Positions 1 through 5,168 of a stretch of DNA of 9,061 bases are shown one piece after another. The stretch covers positions 1-9,061 of the forward strand of contig CANQEC010000089.1 of NCBI GenBank assembly GCA_947594335.1, written 5' to 3'. Made by a program: the position numbers and the translations under genes. The notes beneath the pieces were generated by a model, which searched no databases, had not been told where the DNA came from, and saw only the letters and a list, made by a program, of their open reading frames with translations. Positions within the stretch are counted from its first letter, which is position 1. Every line of letters begins with the position of its first letter. The stretch comes from an uncultured Lachnospiraceae bacterium (GTDB taxonomy: Bacteria; Bacillota; Clostridia; Lachnospirales; Lachnospiraceae).

Positions 1-674
1 TACTCTTCGCTGCCTTCCTCCAGTCTGGTGACCTTCACTTCTGTGTTGGCCGGAAGCTGCGCCGCCGCGGTCGCGATAACCGTTACCGCTACTTCACTGT
101 CTTCATATGTGATCGTTTCGGCTACGTCGGTCTCTGACTTCTCTTCCTGTGCTTCCGCATCCTGCGGCTCTTCAGCCTCTTCCTGTGTTTCCGCATCCTG
201 CGGTTCCTCGGCTTCTTCCTGCGCTTCCGCGTCCTGCGAACCTTCAGCTTCTTCCTGCACTTCCGCGTCCTGCGGTTTCCCGGCCTCTTCCTGTGCTTCT
301 GCCTCTGTGTTCACATCCTGAGATTCTTCAGTTTCCGGTTCTCCTGATAAGTCAATCCCGAAATCCGGTTCTGAGGATCCCGGAATCAGATTTTCCTCGA
401 TCGTCACGACCTGCATAATGTTGATCTCCGGCTCTTTTGTCTCCTCTGTATCCCCCGCTTCCTGCGTATCCTGCATCACGGGGGCGTCCGCGAGCAAAAC
501 ATCCGTATTTTCAGATTCCGGAACCATCTCCTGGACTGCCTGGATATCTTCTTCGGTATCTATAAGCATCTCGGCATGCGCTGTCATTCCTGACTCTGTA
601 CCGATCATCACCATCATAACTGCCGCAAACGAACAAACTGCCATCTTTTCCATTGTGTTCCATCTCTTTTTCAT
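1..674 (-). CDS. Secreted acidic repeat protein, 3' end outside window
   Basis: An open frame starts at an ATG at 674-672 and runs off the left edge after 224 codons without a stop. An AGGAG at 687-683 lies 8 nt before the start. The N-terminus (MKKRWNTMEKMAVC, then a hydrophobic stretch ending near THAE) reads as a signal peptide of about 34 residues, so export is inferred. The middle is very acidic and Glu/Gln/Pro-rich, with four in-frame 12-residue repeats of the form PQDAExQEEAEE. It then changes to a beta-rich segment (ITYEDSEVAVTVIATA...LPANTEVKVTRLEEG). This resembles small beta-sandwich domains of clostridial cell-surface proteins, but I cannot name the family. The repeats probably act as a spacer between the membrane and a C-terminal surface domain that is not visible here. 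It lies downstream of the SARP-like operon but has its own promoter. Confidence 0.85.
   Translation of the reverse strand, partial: MKKRWNTMEKMAVCSFAAVMMVMIGTESGMTAHAEMLIDTEEDIQAVQEMVPESENTDVLLADAPVMQDTQEAGDTEETKEPEINIMQVVTIEENLIPGSSEPDFGIDLSGEPETEESQDVNTEAEAQEEAGKPQDAEVQEEAEGSQDAEAQEEAEEPQDAETQEEAEEPQDAEAQEEKSETDVAETITYEDSEVAVTVIATAAAQLPANTEVKVTRLEEGSEE
142..300 (-). repeat. 36-bp tandem repeats coding for a 12-residue acidic unit
   Basis: Four consecutive 36-bp copies (142-177, 178-213, 214-249, 250-285) are followed by a partial fifth (286-300). Each full copy encodes a variant of PQDAExQEEAEE on the minus strand. Differences are mostly at third positions plus a few replacements (V/A/T at the sixth residue). 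The period is a multiple of three, so gain or loss of copies keeps the reading frame. Confidence 0.9.
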
Positions 675-742
675 GTCTTCATCTCCTTTTTTTTAATTCC
701 TGTCTTGCTTTAAGTTCCTCTGTTTTTCATCTATCTGCCTCC

Positions 743-775
743 ATTATACGGATCGTGCGTTACAACCCTGTTACC
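743..775 (-). promoter_or_regulatory. Promoter with SARP/OmpR-like direct repeats before the secreted protein gene
   Basis: On the minus strand a perfect TATAAT (748-743) has no good -35 hexamer at the usual distance. Instead two related heptamers, GGTAACA (775-769) and TGTAACG (764-758), share the core GTAAC. They are spaced 4 bp apart (11-bp period) and end 9 bp before the -10 box. SARP and PhoB/OmpR-type winged-helix activators use 11-bp direct repeats at about this distance in place of a -35. The start of transcription would be near 736, giving a leader of about 60 nt. Confidence 0.6.
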
Positions 776-788
776 TTTTCTATGATTT

Positions 789-1253
789 TTAAACTTCCTG
801 CATTTTTTGCTCCGCCGCTTCAAAGGACTCTCCCAGCTCCTGCCAGATGCAGCGCAGAAGCTCCATCTCGCTCTTAAACTCCTTCACGGAGGTCCTCTCC
901 GGATCCATCAGGATCCCCTGCCAGCCGCTCTGTCTGCGGCTCTGCACGATGATATCAAAGGTCCGGCAGTCTCCGCTCTGCCGCCCCAGTTCCTCATCGT
1001 CCAGCAGCTGTTCCGGTACGTGGATGCTTCCTTTCAGCCTTGCCGGCTTGAAAAAGGTGCGCCTTACCTGAAAAGCCTGCGGGTACCCGACCTGCTCAAA
1101 CACGTCGTCCATCCGCAGCAGCAGTCCGCTGCATCCTGTGAACAGCAGCGGTACAAGCATCAGCTTGCTGTACACTCTGCCCGAGAGATCGTTCCCGTAC
1201 TCGTCGATGCAGAGCCTTATCATATTTATTGGAAAAGCCGTCGTACCGCTCAT
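789..1253 (-). CDS. Conserved small protein with C-terminal WQG module, coupled to the SARP-like regulator
   Basis: This 154-aa protein has no recognised function. The chosen ATG (1253-1251) overlaps the TGA of the upstream regulator as ATGA. An AGGAGG lies 10 nt upstream, which points to translational coupling. An in-frame ATG at 1274 exists but has no ribosome binding site. Residues 11-70 look like a compact alpha/beta domain (MIRLCIDEYGNDLSGRVYS...LLLRMDDVFEQVGYPQA). Residues 98-137 (TFDII...WQG...FKSEMELL) align without gaps to residues 8-47 of the 65-aa protein that opens the operon. No signal peptide or membrane segment is seen, so it is probably cytoplasmic. Operon position suggests a partner or modulator of the regulator. 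A remote PilZ-like fold crossed my mind but I cannot support it. Confidence 0.75.
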   Translation of the reverse strand: MSGTTAFPINMIRLCIDEYGNDLSGRVYSKLMLVPLLFTGCSGLLLRMDDVFEQVGYPQAFQVRRTFFKPARLKGSIHVPEQLLDDEELGRQSGDCRTFDIIVQSRRQSGWQGILMDPERTSVKEFKSEMELLRCIWQELGESFEAAEQKMQEV

Positions 1254-2467
1254 TTTTCCGTCGCCTCCTGCCATTGCAGCGAAAGATCCCTGAGCTCATA
1301 CTGCAGTTCAAGCTTCCGCTGTTTTATTTTTTTCAGAAATTTTTTCCGGATCCTCTCCGCTACCGCCATCCCGGCCTCGTAGGAGCACGCCGACAGCAGG
1401 ATCACATACTGGACCGGACCGTTCCTCGTCACCACGTCCCCGATGCGGAGCAGCTCCCTTACAACCTGTTCCAGTATGTCGGCTCCTTCGATGAGTCCTG
1501 AATCCATCTTTCTTTTCCCCTCGGACTGGAGCCTGCCCGTGCGCTGAACGGTCAGCAGCAGCATGTATTCGGATATCCCGACACGGTCGATACGTCTCAT
1601 CTCCAGGCGGTAGATCTGACGGAATATCTGATAGTCGCAGAAGAAGGCGCCTTTCGGCTCTTCTTTTTCGCTCGCCTCCCAGACGATATCGGCAATGTCC
1701 TCCGTCTGTACTCTGACTTCCGCCGCGGGCTCCCGAAAAATATCCCGCAGCTTTTCCGGCACTCTTATTCCGAGATCTCTGTAGAACTGTTTCTTCGCCT
1801 TCTCATACTGGAGCAGCGCCTGATCGTACTTCTTCTGTTTCTGAAGGCTTCTGATCAGCCAGTACTGGATATCCTCGTCCAGCGGTTCATGCGCCGCGGC
1901 TTTCTGGCAGAGTATCTCCATATCCGCCCACGCGCCCTCCTGCTCATAGATGCCGTTCAGTATTTTTGCCGCCTCCAGATACATGGTCTGATACTTTACG
2001 ATCTGCGGCTGCAGCCACGACTCATAGACCAGCCTGGCCGAAATATCTCCCCGGTAACTGCTGACCAGCTCCTGACACAGCTCTTTGCGGGCGGAATCGT
2101 CCGTCTGATTTTTCATGTCTTTCATGATCTTCTCGGATTGTTCATAGTCCGTCTCGATCGGGATCTCCGGGTTCCACTGATAGCCTCCGGGCAGAGTACA
2201 GATGTAGTCTTCGGGCCCCAGCATCTTCAGTCTGTTCCGGAGACGGCACATCAGAGTCCTCAGCGCGCTCTCCGGATTCCTCGAATTTTCCGACCAGAAT
2301 TCCTCGTTCAGCTTTCTGGCCATCACCGGCACGTCCCTGTTGACAATAATGTAAGCCAGTATCTGCAGCATTTTATTTGCGCTGATATCCCCTTCCCTGA
2401 GGACGACCTGTCCGTTTGCCAGAGAAAAATTTCCAAACAGTGTCGCTTTTACCGTTTCTTTTTCCAT
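1250..2467 (-). CDS. SARP/AfsR-like transcriptional regulator (winged helix + BTAD + degenerate GGDEF-like domain)
   Basis: A 405-aa protein. The chosen ATG (2467-2465) lies 1 nt after the stop of the 65-aa gene, with AGAGG 9 nt upstream. An in-frame start at 2515 would overlap that gene and has no clear site. Residues 1-101 match an OmpR/PhoB-type winged helix (ATLFGNFSLANGQ, then LRTLMCRLRNRLKMLG and an LPGGYQW hairpin). Residues 106-246 form a helical, TPR-like bacterial transcriptional activator domain (SSYRGDI, CQKAAAHEPLDEDIQ, YEKAKKQFYRDLGI). Residues 275-385 follow the pattern of a nucleotide-cyclase fold (ADILEQVVRELLRIGDVVTR...YVILLS...AERIRKKF). The catalytic GGDEF is replaced by NGPVQY, so enzyme activity is unlikely; a sensory or protein-binding role is inferred. 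SARP-type proteins activate by binding direct repeats beside the -10 box. Such repeats occur at 758-775, making the downstream secreted protein gene a candidate target. Confidence 0.85.
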   Translation of the reverse strand: MEKETVKATLFGNFSLANGQVVLREGDISANKMLQILAYIIVNRDVPVMARKLNEEFWSENSRNPESALRTLMCRLRNRLKMLGPEDYICTLPGGYQWNPEIPIETDYEQSEKIMKDMKNQTDDSARKELCQELVSSYRGDISARLVYESWLQPQIVKYQTMYLEAAKILNGIYEQEGAWADMEILCQKAAAHEPLDEDIQYWLIRSLQKQKKYDQALLQYEKAKKQFYRDLGIRVPEKLRDIFREPAAEVRVQTEDIADIVWEASEKEEPKGAFFCDYQIFRQIYRLEMRRIDRVGISEYMLLLTVQRTGRLQSEGKRKMDSGLIEGADILEQVVRELLRIGDVVTRNGPVQYVILLSACSYEAGMAVAERIRKKFLKKIKQRKLELQYELRDLSLQWQEATEK

Positions 2468-2468
2468 C

Positions 2469-2666
2469 TTACTTTGCCTCTGCCATGTCAGCCTCCCACT
2501 GTTCATCTTCGTCAACGATCACCGAGTCCATAAGATGCAGCATTTCCATCACGCTTCTGAATGATATTTTTTTGTCGCCCTGAATCCAATGTATCTGACC
2601 CTGCCAGGTACATTTCTGATGCGCGATAATATCCACGATAAACGTCTGTCTCTCCTGTTTTTGCAT
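2469..2666 (-). CDS. Small WQG-module protein, first gene of the regulator operon
   Basis: A 65-aa protein starting at ATG 2666-2664, with a strong AAGGAGA at 2677-2671. It is essentially one module: residues 8-47 (TFIVDII, WQG at 21-23, FRSVMEML) plus an acidic tail rich in Glu and Asp. The module aligns without gaps to residues 98-137 of the 154-aa protein at the other end of the operon. Identities include T-F, WQG, F-x-S and M-E-x-L. The stop codon lies one base before the start of the regulator gene, so the two are co-translated. I do not recognise a named family. The pattern of short beta strands then a helix suggests a small alpha/beta fold. Its place before the regulator suggests a binding partner or accessory protein; this is inference. 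Confidence 0.8.
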   Translation of the reverse strand: MQKQERQTFIVDIIAHQKCTWQGQIHWIQGDKKISFRSVMEMLHLMDSVIVDEDEQWEADMAEAK

Positions 2667-2678
2667 GATATCTCCTTC

Positions 2679-2697
2679 AAGCCGGCTGTTCCGGCTT
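2679..2697 (-). promoter_or_regulatory. Leader hairpin next to the ribosome binding site of the 65-aa gene
   Basis: A perfect 7-bp inverted repeat (AAGCCGG / CCGGCTT) with a 5-nt loop lies in the 5' leader of the minus-strand operon. It ends one base before the AAGGAGA. It could affect ribosome access. Read on the plus strand it is followed by ATTTTTGTTTTT and so also looks like a terminator, but no plus-strand gene ends there. It might stop antisense transcription. Confidence 0.5.
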
Positions 2698-2738
2698 ATT
2701 TTTGTTTTTAAACTTCTGTTCGTTTAAATCCTGCCTTA

Positions 2739-2767
2739 ATTATAACAGCTATAGCTGTTTTTTTCAA
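2739..2767 (-). promoter_or_regulatory. Sigma-A promoter of the SARP-like operon
   Basis: On the minus strand, TTGAAA (2767-2762) and TATAAT (2744-2739) are separated by exactly 17 bp. Transcription would start near 2732, giving a leader of about 65 nt that contains the hairpin at 2679-2697. Confidence 0.8.
2744..2759. promoter_or_regulatory. 16-bp perfect palindrome, probable repressor operator
   Basis: AACAGCTATAGCTGTT is its own reverse complement. It fills almost the whole spacer between the -35 and -10 boxes of the minus-strand operon promoter and overlaps one base of the -10. A dimeric protein bound here would block RNA polymerase. The divergent XRE-type regulator gene starts about 110 bp away and is the obvious candidate binder. 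Confidence 0.65.
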
Positions 2768-2799
2768 TCGCTTTTGCTGTAAACGTCATGGAATTCTTT

Positions 2800-2808
2800 T
2801 GCTATGAT
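2800..2808 (+). promoter_or_regulatory. Extended -10 promoter of the XRE regulator gene
   Basis: TG-C-TATGAT forms an extended -10 element, with no convincing -35 upstream. A start near 2815 would give a leader of about 56 nt before the TTG start at 2871. Confidence 0.5.
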
Positions 2809-2870
2809 GGTAAAAGTCAGAGAAAATTATTGTCGTTCAAAAGATAATGATATTATGGGAGGTGTTTTCA

Positions 2871-3167
2871 TTGGACGTAGGTAAAAGAATCGCTTATTTC
2901 CGTACCGCCAAAGATTACTCCGTCAACCGTCTCGCCGATTATGCCGGCATTTCCCAGACCCATCTTCGGGATGTGGAATCCGGAGCCAAGAAACCGTCCG
3001 TAGAGATCGTCGCTTCCATCTGCGAAGCTCTGGGGATCTCTCTGTCTGAATTCTTCGACGACGGAACTCAGAAAAAGCTGCAGAGCGATCCCCTGTTTGC
3101 ATGGATCTACAGGCTGTCTCCAAAACAGCGGCAGGCGCTGTATGATTTTGTTTCTACGCTGGAATGA
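2871..3167 (+). CDS. XRE-family helix-turn-helix regulator, TTG start
   Basis: A 98-aa DNA-binding protein. The TTG at 2871 is chosen because GGGAGG (2857-2862) lies 8 nt upstream. The in-frame ATG at 2847 lies before this site and would add eight poor residues. Residues 4-60 form a Cro/C1-type helix-turn-helix: VGKRIAYFRTAKDYSVNRLA, then AGISQTHLRDVESG as turn and recognition helix, then PSVEIVASICEALGISLSEFF. Residues 72-98 form a short C-terminal helical segment (LFAWIYRLSPKQRQALYDFV), possibly for dimerisation. There is no sensor or peptidase domain. The gene stands alone, divergent from the SARP-like operon whose promoter carries a perfect palindrome. Control of that operon, its own promoter, or both is inferred. 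It converges on the 61-aa gene with a 40-bp gap. Confidence 0.88.
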   Translation: MDVGKRIAYFRTAKDYSVNRLADYAGISQTHLRDVESGAKKPSVEIVASICEALGISLSEFFDDGTQKKLQSDPLFAWIYRLSPKQRQALYDFVSTLE

Positions 3168-3207
3168 TCAGAATTTGTTCCTGCCTGCCGATATGTTTAT
3201 CTGTTTT

Positions 3208-3393
3208 TTATGCTTCCTCAATAACTTCCTCCAGAAGAGCGGCCGCGTTTTCCATGGCCATTTCCATGAGTATAAATATTGAAGGAAAAATATCCTTTGT
3301 CCCGGGACTTTCCAGAAGGATGCACAAATCTCTTACTCCGTCTAAAATCTGGCAGGCTTTTTCCAGCCGATCTTTTTTCTGTCGGTTTATCAC
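3208..3393 (-). CDS. Small helical protein of unknown function, probable GTG start
   Basis: A 61-aa protein, MINRQKKDRLEKACQILDGV at the N-terminus, ending in LLEEVIEEA. AAGGAGG (3409-3403) lies 9 nt before the GTG at 3393 but only 3 nt before an in-frame ATG at 3399, so the GTG is preferred; the ATG would add two residues. The sequence is predicted mostly alpha-helical, with a basic N-terminus and an acidic C-terminus. It has no signal peptide or clear DNA-binding motif. A second frame beginning at 3412 gives a low-complexity, unlikely product and is a shadow. I do not recognise the family. It is convergent with the XRE regulator gene, and no clear promoter or terminator could be assigned. 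A role linked to the regulator is possible but unsupported. Confidence 0.65.
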   Translation of the reverse strand: MINRQKKDRLEKACQILDGVRDLCILLESPGTKDIFPSIFILMEMAMENAAALLEEVIEEA

Positions 3394-3520
3394 TTTCATT
3401 TTCCTCCTTCATTCAGTTCAAATTTACTGCAGCGAAATATTTTGTCGGGCACAATTATTATTATTTACACCACGCACAAAAGAACAGAATTATTCTCATC
3501 CGAGACTGTGCAGCACAAAA

Positions 3521-3590
3521 ATGCCTTCGGCATATCCTCTCCCCTCATCCCTCGCTTATGAGGAAATGGGAAATGATATACCAAAGGCAT
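3521..3590 (-). terminator. Long hairpin followed by a short U-run
   Basis: On the minus strand the 16 bases from 3590 to 3575 pair fully with those from 3536 to 3521 when two G-U pairs are allowed. As plus-strand RNA the same two positions would be C-A mismatches, so minus-strand RNA is the likely functional form. Inside, CCTCAT and ATGAGG form a second stem of six to eight pairs. The outer stem runs directly into TTTT then G. It resembles a terminator, or a structured RNA or mobile-element remnant. It lies downstream of the group II intron fragment on the same strand. Confidence 0.45.
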
Positions 3591-3610
3591 CTGAATCCAG
3601 AAAATGTAAA

Positions 3611-3762
3611 GATATCAGGTTTCTGTTCGTCAGGCTGCGATTTCGCTATCCCTTCTTCTCGCCTGCACCTCGCGATGTAAACCTTGGGATTCGCTTTAGG
3701 GTTCGTTGGCAGCTACGCCCCTTATGGACTTTCACCACAGACTGGCGGCATACCCGTCATAC
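3611..3762 (-). mobile_element. Group II intron remnant (5' part of domain I only)
   Basis: Reading the minus strand from 3762, the sequence starts GTATGACGGGTATGCCG and continues with CAGTCTGTGGTGAAAGTCC. Further on come GCGAGAAGAAGGGATAGCG and GCCTGACGAACAGAAACC. From memory of the family, the order and spacing follow domain I of bacterial group II introns, especially class C. Those have a GUGYG-like 5' end, the GUGAAAGUCC-type block, then the GAAG...GCGGA and UGAGGAACA-type blocks. The similarity stops near 3611. No reverse transcriptase frame and no domain V hairpin are present, so it is a dead 5' fragment. It begins just beyond a terminator hairpin on the same strand, the usual insertion site of class C introns. 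Confidence 0.65.
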
Positions 3763-3768
3763 CGCAAA

Positions 3769-3797
3769 GATGGGAAGCGCCTGACACGCTCCCCATC
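3769..3797 (-). terminator. Terminator hairpin of the trigger-factor-like gene pair
   Basis: On the minus strand GATGGGGAGCG and CGCTTCCCATC form an 11-bp stem (one G-U pair) around a 7-nt loop, followed by TTT. It lies 42 bp after the stop of the trigger-factor-like gene. The U-run is short, perhaps because the group II intron fragment joined here. Confidence 0.6.
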
Positions 3798-3839
3798 CCT
3801 CTTTCGTACTATAGACTGCCGGCGCAGCGGCACATTTCT

Positions 3840-5054
3840 TTATTCCGCCTTTGTCCCGCTCTCCGCCTCGTCTGCTCCGCTCTCGCTTTCCGTCTCCGCG
3901 ACCTCTTCGATCACCGCGTTGTCCTTTACAAACTCTATGACCTCATCCTGAAGCAGGCCAAGCCTAACCACATCTTCCTCGTAGGTGTTCAGGAAATCTT
4001 CCACTGTCTCAAAACCGTATTCTTTCGCGTATCTTTCACAGCCCGCCTGAAACTCTTCATCCGAAACCTCAAGCTCCTCTGTCTCCGCGATCGCCTTGAG
4101 AAGCATTTCCTGCCGGAGGTTCTGCTTTACAGCGATATCCACCTGCTCTTCGAACATGTCTTCCGTCATGCCGCCGAAAAAGCTTTTCAGGTAATCTTCA
4201 AATTCCATTCCATACGCTTCCGCGTACTGTCTGTAGTAAGATCTCATACTCTCCGCGCTGTACTCGACCAGCTCCGCCGGATAGTCGTTTATCTTGCTGA
4301 CATTCGCGATCAGCGTCATCAGCTCGCGGTAGATCTGGCTCTGCTTCGCGGAATCCACAGATGATTGCAGCTCCTCGCTGATATGGGTCCGGTAGGACGC
4401 GGCGTCCTTATATTCGTCCGACGACACCTTTCCGGCCAGTTCATCCGTCAGCTCCGGCATGCGCTTTACAGAATTTACCTTCACGGTAAACACAACATCC
4501 TTGCCAGCCAGCTCGTCGCTTCCGTAATATTCCGGAAAAGTCAGCGGCAGATCCACTGTCTCCCCGACTGTCGTGCCGATCAGTCCTTCTTCAAATCCGT
4601 CGATGAACGTGTGGGATCCGATCTCCAGGTCAAACCCCTGATCCGTGCCGCCTTCAAACGCCTCTCCATCCAGCTTCCCCTCATAATCGATATTCGCGAC
4701 ATCGCCGTTCTGCACCTGACCCTCAGGAATCTCCTCAAGCAGATCCGCAGCCTTAATCTCCTCCCGAATCCGGTTCGTCACGTCGTCATCCGTCACCACA
4801 AAATCCGCCGGATCGATCTCCACCTTCAGCCCTTTGTATTCTCCGAGCGTCACATAGTCAAGCGCCTGATAATCCGGTCTTTTCTCCGGAACCTCCGCTT
4901 CCTCCTGCCCGCTCTCTTCCTCTGCGCTCTCCGGCTCCGAAGTTTCCGTTATTTCCTCTGTCTCTTCGGCGGATGCAGTCCCCGCACCCGCGGGGAAGAT
5001 CCCTGTCAGACAGATGGAACACAGCAGCGCCGCCATCAGATATTTTTTCTTCAT
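3840..5054 (-). CDS. Exported trigger-factor-like peptidyl-prolyl isomerase
   Basis: A 404-aa protein with a signal peptide (MKKKYLMAALL..., cleavage near AGTASA-EE) and no lipobox. The ATG at 5054 is chosen because AGGA at 5070-5067 suits it. An in-frame GTG at 5063 would sit almost on that site. After an acidic linker (residues 30-58), residues 116-198 form an FKBP-type domain of the trigger factor kind. Its hallmarks are present: GDVANIDYEGKLDGEAFEGG, SHTFIDGFEEGLIG and LTFPEYYGSDELAGKDVVF. Residues 200-380 resemble the helical trigger factor C-terminal chaperone region. Cytosolic trigger factor has an N-terminal ribosome-binding domain and no signal peptide, so this is not the housekeeping tig product. 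It probably catalyses proline isomerisation and assists folding outside the membrane. An acidic C-terminal tail follows. The upstream gene is its paralogue. Confidence 0.87.
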   Translation of the reverse strand: MKKKYLMAALLCSICLTGIFPAGAGTASAEETEEITETSEPESAEEESGQEEAEVPEKRPDYQALDYVTLGEYKGLKVEIDPADFVVTDDDVTNRIREEIKAADLLEEIPEGQVQNGDVANIDYEGKLDGEAFEGGTDQGFDLEIGSHTFIDGFEEGLIGTTVGETVDLPLTFPEYYGSDELAGKDVVFTVKVNSVKRMPELTDELAGKVSSDEYKDAASYRTHISEELQSSVDSAKQSQIYRELMTLIANVSKINDYPAELVEYSAESMRSYYRQYAEAYGMEFEDYLKSFFGGMTEDMFEEQVDIAVKQNLRQEMLLKAIAETEELEVSDEEFQAGCERYAKEYGFETVEDFLNTYEEDVVRLGLLQDEVIEFVKDNAVIEEVAETESESGADEAESGTKAE

Positions 5055-5090
5055 AATACTCACAATTCCTCTCTGTTATTTTCAATCTGC

Positions 5091-5138
5091 AAAAGTCCGG
5101 CCATGCCCTTTCCCAAAAACTGACACAGCCGGACCTTT
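5091..5138 (-). terminator. Hairpin with U-run between the two trigger-factor-like genes
   Basis: On the minus strand GTCCGGC (5101-5095) pairs with GCCGGAC (5134-5128). The stem can extend through flanking AAAGG/CTTT with one bulge, and TTTT follows. The loop is 26 nt. It lies 30 bp after the lipoprotein stop and 37 bp before the next gene. It could partly end transcription, giving less of the downstream gene. Confidence 0.5.
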
Positions 5139-5168
5139 GTCACACTTCAGCTCTCCTGCCGATTTTTC

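Noticed and set aside
142..300. 36-bp repeats as a CRISPR array
   Set aside because: The copies are directly adjacent with no spacers, and they lie in frame inside a coding sequence.
28..321. Plus-strand Ser/Cys-rich frame with repeats, resembling a cysteine-rich secreted protein
   Set aside because: It is the antisense of the acidic 12-residue repeat in the minus-strand secreted protein, which has a signal peptide and ribosome binding site; the plus frame has neither.
711..742. Six-codon leader peptide (MKNRGT) after the -10 box of the secreted protein promoter
   Set aside because: Its GGAGG directly follows the -10 hexamer and would lie at or before the transcription start, so it would not be in the mRNA.
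807..2533. Long plus-strand frames opposite the regulator operon (807-1382, 1889-2533)
   Set aside because: Their composition is that of antisense frames, while the minus-strand genes have domains, coupled starts and ribosome binding sites.
2679..2710. Hairpin with T-run as a plus-strand gene terminator
   Set aside because: No plus-strand gene ends nearby; it is listed as a leader hairpin of the minus-strand operon instead.
3400..3520. Promoter for the 61-aa gene
   Set aside because: Several AT-rich hexamers occur, but no pair of -35 and -10 boxes has acceptable sequence and spacing.
3684..5123. Two long plus-strand frames (3684-4364 and 4365-5123)
   Set aside because: They are Arg/His/Leu-rich antisense shadows of the trigger-factor-like gene, without ribosome binding sites or recognisable domains.
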